64,000 nucleotides of DNA from CAYSGL01 sp964520985 (GTDB lineage: Bacteria > Pseudomonadota > Alphaproteobacteria > Micavibrionales > Micavibrionaceae): NCBI GenBank assembly GCA_964520985.1, contig CAZFPB010000001.1, positions 1,488,001-1,552,000 of the forward strand. The letters run 5' to 3'. Each line of letters opens with the position of its first letter. Position 1 is the first letter of the stretch. A model generated the notes under the pieces. The model did not search any database, had not been told where the DNA came from, and saw nothing but the letters and a program-made list of their open reading frames with translations. Shown here piece after piece: positions 8,312 through 17,407 of this stretch. Both the position numbers and the translations under genes were made by a program.

Positions 8312-9141
8312 GCTTTCGCGATATTGATGAAGTCTTCGACGCGCAGATCTTCTGCGCGTTTTTGTGTGTCGATGCCGAGCTGTTCCAGCACGGGCAGATA
8401 GTCTTTCAACGAAGAGCGGATCATCTTGCGGCGCTGGCCGAAGGCGGCAGCGGTGACGCGTTCGACGGCAGTAAAGCTGGGCGCATCCTCCGGTAATTTT
8501 TTTGGGACAAGGCGCACGATGCTGGAGGTAACTTTGGGCGGCGGGGTAAAGGCGGAGGCCGACACATCGAAGGCGAGTTTGGTGTCGCACAGCCATTGGC
8601 AGAGGATGCCCAGACGCCCGAACGCATCGGCGCCTGCAGGCGCAGCGATGCGCTGCGCCACTTCTTTTTGGAACATCAGGGTGAAGGAGTGATACGCGTT
8701 TTTTTCGCGCACCTGTTTCAGCCAGCCGACCAGCAACGGTGTGGCGATGTTGTATGGCAAGTTCGCGACCACGTGATACGGCCCATCAAACCCGAGCGCG
8801 GTTAAATCGGTCGCCAGCGCGTCGCCGTGAATGAGATGCAGGCGGCCCGCCGCCGCGTCGTTCAAGGATTGCAGGGCGGTGATGGCGCGGGTGTCGTATT
8901 CGATGGCGACGACCTTATCGGCGTTGGAATAGAGCAGCGCGCGGGTGAGGCCGCCGGGGCCGGGACCGACTTCAAACACCGTGCCCGAAAGATCACCCGC
9001 GGCGCGTGCAATTTTTCCGGTGAGGTTCAAATCCAGCAGAAAATTTTGCCCGAGTTTTTTTTCGGCGCGCAGGCCGTGCTCGCGAATGATGTCGCGCAGC
9101 GGCGGCAGGCTATCCAGCGCGGGATTAGACACGCCGTTCAA
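8308..9141 (-). CDS. rsmA: 16S rRNA (adenine1518/1519-N6)-dimethyltransferase
   Basis: 277 residues (KsgA). Dimethylates two adjacent adenines in the 3' hairpin of 16S rRNA late in 30S assembly, using SAM. Seen: KKLGQNFLLD opening, SAM motif VFEVGPGPGGLTRALL, catalytic NLPYNIATPLL, and a C-terminal helical domain with FGQRRKMIRSSLK. The 5' end overlaps the 3' end of the surA-like gene by 17 bases, so the two are co-transcribed. In many proteobacteria pdxA lies between them; it is missing here. Confidence 0.96.
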   Translation of the reverse strand: MNGVSNPALDSLPPLRDIIREHGLRAEKKLGQNFLLDLNLTGKIARAAGDLSGTVFEVGPGPGGLTRALLYSNADKVVAIEYDTRAITALQSLNDAAAGRLHLIHGDALATDLTALGFDGPYHVVANLPYNIATPLLVGWLKQVREKNAYHSFTLMFQKEVAQRIAAPAGADAFGRLGILCQWLCDTKLAFDVSASAFTPPPKVTSSIVRLVPKKLPEDAPSFTAVERVTAAAFGQRRKMIRSSLKDYLPVLEQLGIDTQKRAEDLRVEDFINIAKA

Positions 9142-10060
9142 TGAAGGCAGATGTTTTCAGATCGCTCAAATGGCGTTGCTGTTCGCGGTCGAGACGCTCC
9201 AGCCCGATGCTGTTGGTCAGGTCATCGCGGCTGGGGATTTTGTCTTCGGTCAGGGTGCGTTTCGCGCGCAGCCAGAGAATGTGATAGCCGTCTTGCGTGC
9301 GGATCGCATCGCTGAGCGAGGCATCGGCCATCGCGGTCATGATTTTGTTCAGGTCGGGCGGCAGATCACCATCCTGAATCCATCCCAGCGCGCCGCCCTG
9401 CTGCGCGCCCGGCGCTTTGGAGAACTGCGCGGCGACGGCCGGGAACGGCGCGCCTTTTTTCAGTTCCTGCAGCAATTTTTGCGCAAGCATGTTGACGTCG
9501 GATTCTTTATCGCCCGCGGCGACGGGCAGGAAGATTTGCGAGACATTATATTCCGTGCGGCCCAGTTGCGATTTGAGGCGGGCAATGCGGGCGTTCACAT
9601 CGGTTTCGCTCACATCCACGCGCGGACGCAATAACGTCTGGATGACTTTGGTCCAGGCGATCTGGGCGCGGATCTGATGTTCGACGGTGCGCTTGGGAAT
9701 GCCCGCTTTTTTCATCACGTCGAAAAACTGTTCGCGCTTCATGTTGTTCTGACCAGCCAGCGTATCGAAGCCCTGATTGAGGTCTTCTTCAGTCACTTCG
9801 AGTTCGTTGCGCTTGGCTTCTTGTAATTTAATCTGTTCTTCGATCAGGCCGTTGATGACTTGCGGCATGACTTTTTCACGCGCTTCAGGGGTATTGGGAA
9901 TACCCGATGAAATCATCACCAGCTTCATACGATCAAACACATCGACCATCGAGATGGCGTCTTCATTGACCACAGCGGCGATGCCGAGTGATTGCGCTTT
10001 CGCGCTCAGCGGGACAAGAACAAGGGCCAACAAGAACAGAGAGCGGAGTATCATGATCAT
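9125..10060 (-). CDS. surA: SurA-like periplasmic peptidyl-prolyl isomerase / chaperone
   Basis: 311 residues. A signal peptide (ILRSLFLLALVLVPLSAKAQ) is cleaved near residue 22. A SurA N-terminal chaperone domain follows (IAAVVNEDAISMVDVFDRM, then ASREKV/EEQIKLQEAKR-type helices). One parvulin domain runs from about 165 to 265 (VSQIFLPV ... GGALGWIQDGDLPPDL ... DGYHILWL). E. coli SurA has two parvulin domains; the single one here is usual in alphaproteobacteria. It delivers outer-membrane proteins to the BAM machinery. It is directly upstream of rsmA and overlaps it. Confidence 0.9.
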   Translation of the reverse strand: MIMILRSLFLLALVLVPLSAKAQSLGIAAVVNEDAISMVDVFDRMKLVMISSGIPNTPEAREKVMPQVINGLIEEQIKLQEAKRNELEVTEEDLNQGFDTLAGQNNMKREQFFDVMKKAGIPKRTVEHQIRAQIAWTKVIQTLLRPRVDVSETDVNARIARLKSQLGRTEYNVSQIFLPVAAGDKESDVNMLAQKLLQELKKGAPFPAVAAQFSKAPGAQQGGALGWIQDGDLPPDLNKIMTAMADASLSDAIRTQDGYHILWLRAKRTLTEDKIPSRDDLTNSIGLERLDREQQRHLSDLKTSAFIERRV

Positions 10061-10086
10061 CTTCCTATTACGACTTTGTGGCGGCT

Positions 10087-11025
10087 TTATGCCGTTTTCT
10101 TATCGGCAAAGCGGCCGCCGGGGCGGTATTGCTGCAGATAAGTGGGCAGGATGGCGTCGAGCGCAACGGGTTTAAGGCCGAGGTCTTTGAAAGTCAGGGC
10201 ACCCGGCGTGACGACGTTATCAAATTTCAGGCTTTCCACCTGATCGGCGGTGAGCAGCGGGCCGGGCAGCAGGCTCAAGATCGCGCCCTGAATTTTGGCA
10301 AGGGCGAACGGCAGCGGCAGCAGCGCGCGCGGCTGATGCGTGTAGGCAAACAGGCGCTGATAGAGGTCTTTGAAGGTGAGAACTTCCGGGCCGCCGAGCT
10401 CATAGGTTTTACCCTGATGCGCGTCGTTGTTGGCGACGGTCAGAACGGCATCGGCGATATCGCCGACGAACACCGGTTGAAATTTCGTGTTGCCGCCGAT
10501 CAGTGGCAGGGCCGGGAGAATTTTCGCCATCTTGGCGAAGCGGTTGAAGAAGCTGTCGCCCGGACCGAAAACGATGGAGGGGCGCAGGATAGTGGCCAGC
10601 GGAAAGGCGGCGCGGATCATCTCTTCGCCATGCTTTTTGCTGCGGGCATATTTGGACTGATTACGCTCGATACCGAGCGCGGAGATATGAACGAAGCGGA
10701 CAACACCGTGCTGCGCGCAGCTTTGCGCGATCATCTGTGGCAATGTGCTGTGAATTTTCTCAAAGCCGTTTTTCTTTTTTTCAGCGAGGATGCCGACGAG
10801 GTTGATGACAGTGTCACACCCTTTGATGGCCGCAGCAATTTGCGCCGCCGAATAATCGCATGGCACGGCGACCACCTGCCCCACGCTGCCGGAAATTTTT
10901 TCCTCGAAGGCACTTTCAGGAACGCGCGCCGCGATCTTGACGCGGTAGCCGGCCTTGCACAATTCGCGCACGACCTGCCGTCCGATAAATCCTGTTCCGC
11001 CGAAAACACACGCTATTCTGTTCAT
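10087..11025 (-). CDS. Complex I NDUFA9 subunit family protein (NAD(P)-dependent epimerase-like)
   Basis: 312 residues. Extended-SDR Rossmann motif FGGTGFIGRQVVREL at the N-terminus; NLVGIL and VRFVHISALG as in NDUFA9; YARSKKHGEE at the Tyr-x3-Lys position and LRPSIVFGPGDSFFNRFA in the middle. Mitochondrial NDUFA9 is an accessory subunit of complex I that binds NADPH; bacterial homologues are frequent in alphaproteobacteria and their role is unclear. It lies upstream of surA on the same strand. Confidence 0.88.
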   Translation of the reverse strand: MNRIACVFGGTGFIGRQVVRELCKAGYRVKIAARVPESAFEEKISGSVGQVVAVPCDYSAAQIAAAIKGCDTVINLVGILAEKKKNGFEKIHSTLPQMIAQSCAQHGVVRFVHISALGIERNQSKYARSKKHGEEMIRAAFPLATILRPSIVFGPGDSFFNRFAKMAKILPALPLIGGNTKFQPVFVGDIADAVLTVANNDAHQGKTYELGGPEVLTFKDLYQRLFAYTHQPRALLPLPFALAKIQGAILSLLPGPLLTADQVESLKFDNVVTPGALTFKDLGLKPVALDAILPTYLQQYRPGGRFADKKTA

Positions 11026-11068
11026 TGATCTAGTATCCCTTTATACGGGGTACACCCTAGCGCAACTC

Positions 11069-13261
11069 TCAGACCCGCTCAACGAAGGAATCCATAACGC
11101 GCTTGGTTCCCCCCGCCTCGAACGCCACGTCCAGTTTGGCGCCGTCGACATTGATGACGACCCCCCGGCCGAATTTGGCGTGGTAGACCAGCGATCCGCG
11201 CTCGATCCCGGTTCCGGCCGAAGCGGCGGGTTTATAGGCAATAACAGGTTTGGACGAGGCAAAACCGGAAGAATCCCAGTGCGAGGAGCGGCCGGGGTCG
11301 TAAACGCCGGATTCGCTGGACATGTCGATATGGTCTTCGGGCAGTTCATCGACGAAGCGCGAGGGGATGGAATTGGTCCAGTTACCGTAGATGCGGCGAT
11401 TGGCGACGAAGGAAATGAGGGCTTTTTTGCGCGCGCGGGTGATGCCGACATAGGCAAGGCGGCGTTCTTCCTCGAGGCCCTTGAGGCCGTTTTCATCCAT
11501 GGAGCGCTGGGAGGGGAACAACCCCTCTTCCCAGCCCGGCAGGAACACCATATCAAATTCCAGCCCCTTGGCGCCGTGGAGGGTCATCAGGGTGATATGT
11601 TCGCCCTGCACATTATTCTGCGCTTCCATGACCAGCGAGACGTGTTCGAGGAAGGCCGCAAGAGACTCGAATTCCTCCATCCCGGCGACGAATTCTTTTA
11701 AGTTCTCTAGGCGGCCCGGCGCTTCGGGGGATTTGTCCGTCTTCCACATGGCGGTGTAATCACTCTCATCCAGAATGATGCCGGACAGCTCGGCATGATG
11801 TGTGGTCGAGACGAGGCTGCGCCAGCGCTCGAAATCATCGAAGAGTTTCATCAAGGTCGCGCGGACTTTGGGTTTCAATTCCTGTGTCTGGGTGAGGTCG
11901 AGGATCGATTGATAGAGGCTGATATTCTTGGCGCGGGCGTGCTGATAGAGAGTCTGGATTGTTGCATCGCCCAGACCGCGCTTGGGTACGTTGATGATGC
12001 GCTCCAGCGCGAGATCGTCATTGGGTTGATTGACGACGCGCAGATAGGCGAGCGCGTCGCGGATTTCAGCGCGCTCATAAAAGCGCGGGCCGCCGATGAC
12101 GCGGTAGGGCAGGCCCAGTTGAATAAAGCGTTCTTCGAATTCACGCATCTGGAAGGAGGCGCGGACCAGCACGGCCATCTGGTCGAGAGACCAGCTTCTA
12201 TTTTGCGCGGCTTCGACTTCCTCGCCGACCCAGCGCGCTTCGGCGGGTCCGTCCCACAGGCCGCGCACGGTGATTTTTTCGCCGTCACCAGCTTTGGTAT
12301 AGAGCTCTTTGCCGAGGCGGTTTTCATTGCAGGCGATCACCGCGTTGGCGGCGTTCAAGATGTGCGACGTCGAGCGGTAATTTTCTTCGAGGCGAATGAT
12401 GGTGGCATTGGGGAAGTCTTTTTCAAAGCGCAGGATGTTATCGACTTCCGCGCCGCGCCATCCATAGATCGATTGATCGTCATCGCCGACGCAGCATAAA
12501 TTGTTCGACGCCTTGGCCAGCAGGCGCAGCCAGAGATATTGCGCGACGTTGGTATCCTGATATTCATCGACCAGAATATATTTGAAGCGGCGATGATAAT
12601 CGGCGAGCAGGTCAGCGTTTTTCGGGTCTTTGAAAATGGTGATCATGTGCAGCAACAGATCGCCGAAGTCACAGGCATTCAATGTTTTCAGGCGATCCTG
12701 ATACTGGCGGTAGAGTGAGATGGCTTTGCCGTTGGCCAGATCGCCGGCTTCATCCATGGTGATGTCGGCGGGCAGCCAGCCTTTGTCTTTCCAGCTGGAA
12801 ATTTTATTGACCATCGTTTTCGGCGTCCATTTTTTGACGTCGATATTTTCGACTTCCATCAGCTGTTTCATCAGGCGGCCCTGATCATCGTCATCGAGAA
12901 TGGTGAAGCTGGAGCTCAAACCGACGAGATCGGCATTCTTGCGCAGCATACGCGCGGCGATCGAGTGGAAGGTGCCGAGCCACCAGCCTTCGACGGGCTG
13001 ATTGCCCATCAGATGCGAGACGCGTTCTTTCATTTCATTCGCGGCTTTATTGGTGAAAGTCACGGCGAGAATTTGGGAGGGCCATGCGCGGTTTGTGCGC
13101 AGCAAATGGGCCAGACGCGTCACGAGTACGCGGGTCTTGCCGGTACCGGCGCCAGCGAGTACGAGCACTGGACCTTCGGTCGTTTCCACAGCAAGGCGCT
13201 GCGCCGTGTTGAGCGAGTCCAGATAGGAGGGCGATGCGGGTGTCAGCAGGTCGTGATGCAT
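11069..13261 (-). CDS. uvrD: UvrD/PcrA-type superfamily 1 DNA helicase
   Basis: 730 residues, the usual UvrD/PcrA size. Walker A AGAGTGKTRVL at about 36-46, Q-motif LNTAQRLAV, Walker B YILVDEYQDTN, motif III VGDDDQSIYGWRGA, motif V/VI TLHGAKGLEFDMVF and RRLAYVGITRARK. A C-terminal Tudor-like tail ends in VMDSFVERV. It unwinds DNA 3' to 5' in nucleotide-excision and mismatch repair and removes RecA or stalled polymerase. The start is the ATG at 13261, about 50 bases after the stop of the upstream diguanylate cyclase. Confidence 0.95.
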   Translation of the reverse strand: MHHDLLTPASPSYLDSLNTAQRLAVETTEGPVLVLAGAGTGKTRVLVTRLAHLLRTNRAWPSQILAVTFTNKAANEMKERVSHLMGNQPVEGWWLGTFHSIAARMLRKNADLVGLSSSFTILDDDDQGRLMKQLMEVENIDVKKWTPKTMVNKISSWKDKGWLPADITMDEAGDLANGKAISLYRQYQDRLKTLNACDFGDLLLHMITIFKDPKNADLLADYHRRFKYILVDEYQDTNVAQYLWLRLLAKASNNLCCVGDDDQSIYGWRGAEVDNILRFEKDFPNATIIRLEENYRSTSHILNAANAVIACNENRLGKELYTKAGDGEKITVRGLWDGPAEARWVGEEVEAAQNRSWSLDQMAVLVRASFQMREFEERFIQLGLPYRVIGGPRFYERAEIRDALAYLRVVNQPNDDLALERIINVPKRGLGDATIQTLYQHARAKNISLYQSILDLTQTQELKPKVRATLMKLFDDFERWRSLVSTTHHAELSGIILDESDYTAMWKTDKSPEAPGRLENLKEFVAGMEEFESLAAFLEHVSLVMEAQNNVQGEHITLMTLHGAKGLEFDMVFLPGWEEGLFPSQRSMDENGLKGLEEERRLAYVGITRARKKALISFVANRRIYGNWTNSIPSRFVDELPEDHIDMSSESGVYDPGRSSHWDSSGFASSKPVIAYKPAASAGTGIERGSLVYHAKFGRGVVINVDGAKLDVAFEAGGTKRVMDSFVERV

Positions 13262-13311
13262 GGACTAGAGATAGTCCGAGAACACCCTATAAAGCAAGGT
13301 TTGATCGGTAA

Positions 13312-14364
13312 TTAAGCCTGCTTGACGGCTGCTTGCGGGGTCGGCGCGGTGGCGACCTGATTGCGGCCGTTGTTCTTGGCGGTGTAGAGCGCGCCATCGA
13401 CGCGGTCGAGCAGATCGGGAATGGATTCGCCCGGCACATACTGGGCAACGCCCGCCGAAATGGTGATGCGGCCGAGATGCTGGCCTGACGTGCGGTTGAC
13501 GACTTCTTTCATCGCAATCGCCTTGCGCAGGTTTTCAGCAACCATGCGGCCGCCTTCAATCGTGGTGTCGGGCAGGATGATGGCAAATTCTTCGCCGCCG
13601 TAGCGCGCCGCCGTGTCGCGGCCTTTAACGCCGTCGATCAGGGTCTTGGCAACAAGGCGCAACACCTGGTCTCCGACCTGATGGCCGTAATTGTCGTTGA
13701 ACGCCTTGAAGTGGTCGATATCCATGAAAAGCAGCGTGAAGCCTTTATTTTCTTCGATCGCCTGCTCGGCCATCAGCGCGATACGCTCATCGAAACTTTT
13801 GCGGTTGGTGAGGCCGGTGAGGCCGTCTGTCATAGCTTCGCGGCGGACCTGCTCGAGATCGCGTTTCAGGTCGTTCATGACCTGCGCGGATTGGTCGAGA
13901 TGTTTTTCGAGTTCTTTATTGTGCGCGATCATCTTGTGCGTTTCCGCCATGACGTCTTTTAATAGCGCCGCAATTTCTTCCTGACTGGCGGCGGAATCCA
14001 TTTTCTTGCTGACGCCGTTCAGCGTTCCGGAATATTCAGCCGTCACATCGCGGATATTGTCCATGATGGCGGATACATCTTCGATGGCGTCGTGGATATG
14101 ATCGCCGGCTTTCTGGAACAGTTTGTCGTGACGGTTTTCCGCGAGGAATTTTTCATGGAGCGCGAAACAGTCTTCGGAATTCAGGCTGCCCTTGCTACCG
14201 AGCAAAGCGTCGATTTCCGCTTTCAGCTGGGCATGTTCGCTGGCGTAGTATGTGTACCAGACCTCGAAATTACGCGGAGCCGGGGCCGTACCATCCTTTT
14301 TCAGGCGCGCAAGCGCCTTGGCGGCAATGTCTGTGACCCTGTCGATATTTTCTTCGTAATGCAA
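13312..14364 (-). CDS. GGDEF-domain diguanylate cyclase
   Basis: 350 residues. The N-terminal 170 residues are helical with coiled-coil character (about 125-178) and no transmembrane segment, so the enzyme is cytosolic. The GGDEF domain spans about 175-335: DGLTGLTNRKSFDE, FMDIDHFKAFNDNYGH, and the active-site GGEEF at 256-260. It makes cyclic-di-GMP from two GTP. At the product-inhibition I-site, five residues before GGEEF, the sequence is KGRD where RxxD is expected, so feedback inhibition may be lost. The input signal is unknown. Confidence 0.93.
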   Translation of the reverse strand: MHYEENIDRVTDIAAKALARLKKDGTAPAPRNFEVWYTYYASEHAQLKAEIDALLGSKGSLNSEDCFALHEKFLAENRHDKLFQKAGDHIHDAIEDVSAIMDNIRDVTAEYSGTLNGVSKKMDSAASQEEIAALLKDVMAETHKMIAHNKELEKHLDQSAQVMNDLKRDLEQVRREAMTDGLTGLTNRKSFDERIALMAEQAIEENKGFTLLFMDIDHFKAFNDNYGHQVGDQVLRLVAKTLIDGVKGRDTAARYGGEEFAIILPDTTIEGGRMVAENLRKAIAMKEVVNRTSGQHLGRITISAGVAQYVPGESIPDLLDRVDGALYTAKNNGRNQVATAPTPQAAVKQA

Positions 14365-14482
14365 AAGAGTACCCCGTGATGATTATAGGCGGCGGGCGGA
14401 TGACTATCCCCTAATACTGATAATCCTACCCGGTTTTAACTCTAGCAACAACGGCTTAAAAGCCGGTTAAGTTATTATGACA

Positions 14483-15067
14483 TTAGATCCATTTGGTTGA
14501 TGGATCAAAGGTTTCGGCTGGCGCGCCTTTGATGGCGTCCGGCACTTGATCGATGGAATCGACAACCAAAAAAGTATTCATGTCATCGGCCCGCATGAAG
14601 CCGACATCGGCGATATGACGGATGGCGTCGAGTAATTTGGTCCAATAACCGTTAATATTGACCAGAACGATGGGTTTATCGTGCAAACCGAGCTGTTTCC
14701 ACGTCAAAAGCTCGAAAAATTCGTCCAAAGTGCCCAAACCGCCCGCCAGAACGACAAAGGCGTCGGCGCGGTCGACCATCATCTGCTTGCGCACATGCAT
14801 GGAATCGACGATGTGCAGTTCGGTCAGGTCGGTGTGCTCGATTTCGCGCGACTGAATATGCTGCGGGATAATGCCAACGACATTGGCGCCTTTTTTCAGC
14901 GCGGAATCAGCCACAAGGCCCATCAGGCCGACACGGCCGCCACCATAGACAACGCCCCAGCCTTCGGCGGCGATCAGTTCGCCCAGCGCAACGGCAGAGT
15001 CTTTATAGACCTGATCGACCCGGTTCGACGAGCCGCAATAGACGCAAACAAATTCAATATTTTTCAT
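14483..15067 (-). CDS. LOG-family protein (TIGR00730), nucleotide 5'-monophosphate nucleosidase-like
   Basis: 194 residues from ATG 15067 (MKNIEFVCVYCGSS); a longer frame to 15091 has no better ribosome site. Family motifs: VYGGGRVGLMG and AGGLGTLDEFFE (the PGGxGTxxE site with the first Pro replaced by Ala). Members cleave cytokinin riboside monophosphates or purine nucleoside monophosphates, releasing the base. In bacteria that do not make cytokinin the role is nucleotide salvage or unknown. Confidence 0.9.
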   Translation of the reverse strand: MKNIEFVCVYCGSSNRVDQVYKDSAVALGELIAAEGWGVVYGGGRVGLMGLVADSALKKGANVVGIIPQHIQSREIEHTDLTELHIVDSMHVRKQMMVDRADAFVVLAGGLGTLDEFFELLTWKQLGLHDKPIVLVNINGYWTKLLDAIRHIADVGFMRADDMNTFLVVDSIDQVPDAIKGAPAETFDPSTKWI

Positions 15068-15176
15068 GGTTTCTATCTTGTTTTTTCTCATAAAGTTTCA
15101 GATTTATACCCTATGAATTGTACGACGAACAGGTATAATTTGCCAAATTCAACCCGGAAATCAGATCGTTAGGCAT

Positions 15177-15899
15177 ATGACATTTAAAGAAGGCTCCCTC
15201 CTCAAGACCATCACGGACACGATGATCCTCCCCCTGCACCCGGCGGGCAAACCGTTCGTCATCGGCGGCGCGATCTTCATGGTGATCGGGTTTCTGATCT
15301 GGGAAGGCCTGGGTATTCTCGGCCTGATCTTCACCCTCTTCTGCCTCTTCTTCTTCCGCGACCCGAACCGCGTGACGCCTGTGGGCGACAACTTGGTTGT
15401 CTCGCCAGCCGATGGGAAAGTGCTCTCGGTCATGCCGGGCGTGAGCCTGCCCAAAGAGCTGGGTGTCAGCGATGAGTCCTTTACCCGTATCAGTATTTTC
15501 CTCTCAGTCCTCGACGTGCACGTCTTCCGCAATGCCGTATCGGGCCGCGTGATCAAAACCGATTACCGCCCGGGCAAGTTCGTCAATGCTGCGCTGGATA
15601 AAGCCAGCGAAGACAATGAGCGCGCGGCAGCCTTGATCGAAACGGCCGATGGCAAAAAAGTCGGGCTGGTGCAGATTGCCGGTCTTGTTGCGCGCCGCAT
15701 TGTCACCGATCTGCAAGAAGGCCTGCCGGTCACGGGCGGCACACGTTACGGCATCATCCGCTTCGGCAGCCGTGCCGATATCTACATCCCCGCCGGTGTC
15801 GCGCCGCTGGTGATTGAAGGGCAGCGCGCCGTGGGCGGCGAAACCATTCTGGCGGATCTTTCCGTGCAGGGTCCGGCCCGCATGGGTATTCTCTCATGA
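15177..15899 (+). CDS. psd: Phosphatidylserine decarboxylase proenzyme
   Basis: 240 residues, the short (type II/archaetidylserine-like) form usual in alphaproteobacteria. Two hydrophobic segments at about 26-60 anchor it to the inner membrane. SPADGKV and SVLDVHVFRN are the conserved core motifs. The self-cleavage pair is Gly197-Ser198 in RFGSRADIYIP, where Ser becomes the pyruvoyl group. It converts phosphatidylserine to phosphatidylethanolamine. It overlaps pssA by ATGA, forming a PE-synthesis operon. Confidence 0.95.
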   Translation: MTFKEGSLLKTITDTMILPLHPAGKPFVIGGAIFMVIGFLIWEGLGILGLIFTLFCLFFFRDPNRVTPVGDNLVVSPADGKVLSVMPGVSLPKELGVSDESFTRISIFLSVLDVHVFRNAVSGRVIKTDYRPGKFVNAALDKASEDNERAAALIETADGKKVGLVQIAGLVARRIVTDLQEGLPVTGGTRYGIIRFGSRADIYIPAGVAPLVIEGQRAVGGETILADLSVQGPARMGILS

Positions 15900-16747
15900 G
15901 TGAGGCGGTCAAAAAAGACCCATCCGCCGAAACCGAAACGCTCGGCCTGTACCGCATGGTGCCCAACATCATGACCTTGACGGCGCTGGCCGCTGGCCTC
16001 ACCGCCATGCAGCTGGCCTTCAATGAACATTGGGACCGCGCGGTATTGGCAATTGTCATTGCCGCCGTGCTGGACGCGATGGATGGAGCGACCGCGCGTC
16101 TTTTGAAAGCACAAAGCGAATTCGGCGCGCAGCTCGACAGTTTCTCGGACTTCCTCGCCTTCGGCATCGCGCCGATCATGATTTTGTATATGTGGATTTT
16201 GCAGGACGCCGGAAAAGTCGGCTGGATCGCGCTGATCGTTTATGCCGCCTGTATGGCGCTGCGTCTTGCGCGTTTCAATGTCGGCACGACCAAGCCTGTG
16301 CCCGCGTGGAAGAAGGGATTTTTCCAAGGTGTACCGAGCCCGGCAGGCGCGGGCCTTGCCATGTTGCCGATTTTCATCTGGCTGCAATCGCCGCAGACGT
16401 TCGATGACCTTGCCTTTGCCAACTGGCTGGTGGGTCTGTGGGTCATTATTGTCGGCGCGCTGATGATCAGCCGCATTCCAACCTGGTCGAGCAAATTGCT
16501 GCGCATGCCGTCCAAAATGGCGATGCCGATGCTGGGCGTCGCCGTGTTGTTGATCGCCGCGCTTATTCAGGCACCGTGGCAGACTCTCACCGTATTGAGT
16601 GTTGCCTATCTGGTGCATATTCCGTTCGCGTTTCGTCATTTCAGAAAACTGCAAAAGCTGCATGCGGACGATGAAGACGTCACCGACCTTGCCATCGGCG
16701 CCAGCCAGATCGGCGATTATTCCGATACATCCCACAAAGGAGAATAG
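15896..16747 (+). CDS. pssA: CDP-diacylglycerol-serine O-phosphatidyltransferase
   Basis: 283 residues with about eight membrane segments. The CDP-alcohol phosphotransferase signature is complete: DAMDGATARLLKAQ followed by FGAQLDSFSDF (DGx2AR-x8-Gx3Dx3D). It condenses CDP-diacylglycerol and serine into phosphatidylserine, the substrate of the upstream psd product. The start overlaps the psd stop by 4 bases. The C-terminal tail is charged and cytoplasmic. Confidence 0.94.
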   Translation: MSEAVKKDPSAETETLGLYRMVPNIMTLTALAAGLTAMQLAFNEHWDRAVLAIVIAAVLDAMDGATARLLKAQSEFGAQLDSFSDFLAFGIAPIMILYMWILQDAGKVGWIALIVYAACMALRLARFNVGTTKPVPAWKKGFFQGVPSPAGAGLAMLPIFIWLQSPQTFDDLAFANWLVGLWVIIVGALMISRIPTWSSKLLRMPSKMAMPMLGVAVLLIAALIQAPWQTLTVLSVAYLVHIPFAFRHFRKLQKLHADDEDVTDLAIGASQIGDYSDTSHKGE

Positions 16748-16752
16748 GCCCC

Positions 16753-17403
16753 GTGCTCGATTCCGTTATCCGCCCTTATCTGACACCCTCGCTGGATAAA
16801 ATCGCCGAGCGGATTGAGGCCTATCAAATTCCGGTGAATCTGATCACTGTCGCCGCGCTGATCATCGGACTGGTCGGATGTTTTTGCGTGGCCATTCAAT
16901 CGTACTTCTTTGGCTTGATCCTGCTGCTGGCCAGCCGCATCTTGGCCGGACTCGACGGCGCAGTGGCGCGCAGATTGGGCGTGAGTGATTTCGGCACTTA
17001 TTTTGATACTGTGTGCGACCTGATTTTTTACGCGGCGTTTGTGTTCTTTTTCGTCATCGCTTTGCCGAACCATATGCTTGCCGGGCTTTTCCTGATCTTC
17101 TCGTATATCGGCACGTTCGGCAGCCTTCTGGCCTATGACATCCTGGCCGAGAAACGCGGTGTCGCGACCAGCGCGTATGCGCCAACATCCCTGTTCGCAG
17201 CGTCAAGTCTTGCCGAAAAAAGCGAGATGATGATCTTCATGGCGATCGTCTGCCTGTCACCGGAAACATTTTCCGCGGTCGCGTTCCTGTTCGGTATTTT
17301 GTGCTGGATCACGACGTTTGGCCGTACGATGCAGGCCTGGACGATGTTCGGGCAGACGCCGGAACCTGTCACGGTCGATTACACCGACGATACGGCTGTT
17401 TAA
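16753..17403 (+). CDS. Second CDP-alcohol phosphatidyltransferase family protein
   Basis: 216 residues, GTG start 5 bases after the pssA stop. It carries its own complete signature, LDGAVARRLGVSDFGTYFDTVCD, and about six membrane helices. It therefore transfers a phosphatidyl group from CDP-diacylglycerol to an alcohol; candidates are glycerol-3-phosphate, inositol phosphate or another head group. Its position as third gene behind psd-pssA shows a phospholipid role, but it is too diverged from PgsA and PssA to name the product. A minus-strand gene ends 4 bases downstream. Confidence 0.85.
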   Translation: MLDSVIRPYLTPSLDKIAERIEAYQIPVNLITVAALIIGLVGCFCVAIQSYFFGLILLLASRILAGLDGAVARRLGVSDFGTYFDTVCDLIFYAAFVFFFVIALPNHMLAGLFLIFSYIGTFGSLLAYDILAEKRGVATSAYAPTSLFAASSLAEKSEMMIFMAIVCLSPETFSAVAFLFGILCWITTFGRTMQAWTMFGQTPEPVTVDYTDDTAV

Positions 17404-17407
17404 TTTT

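Noticed and set aside
10078..11028. A 316-residue plus-strand frame.
   Set aside because: It is antisense to the NDUFA9-like gene and has no recognisable motif.
15782..16735. A 317-residue minus-strand frame.
   Set aside because: It is antisense to psd/pssA, both with complete active-site signatures.
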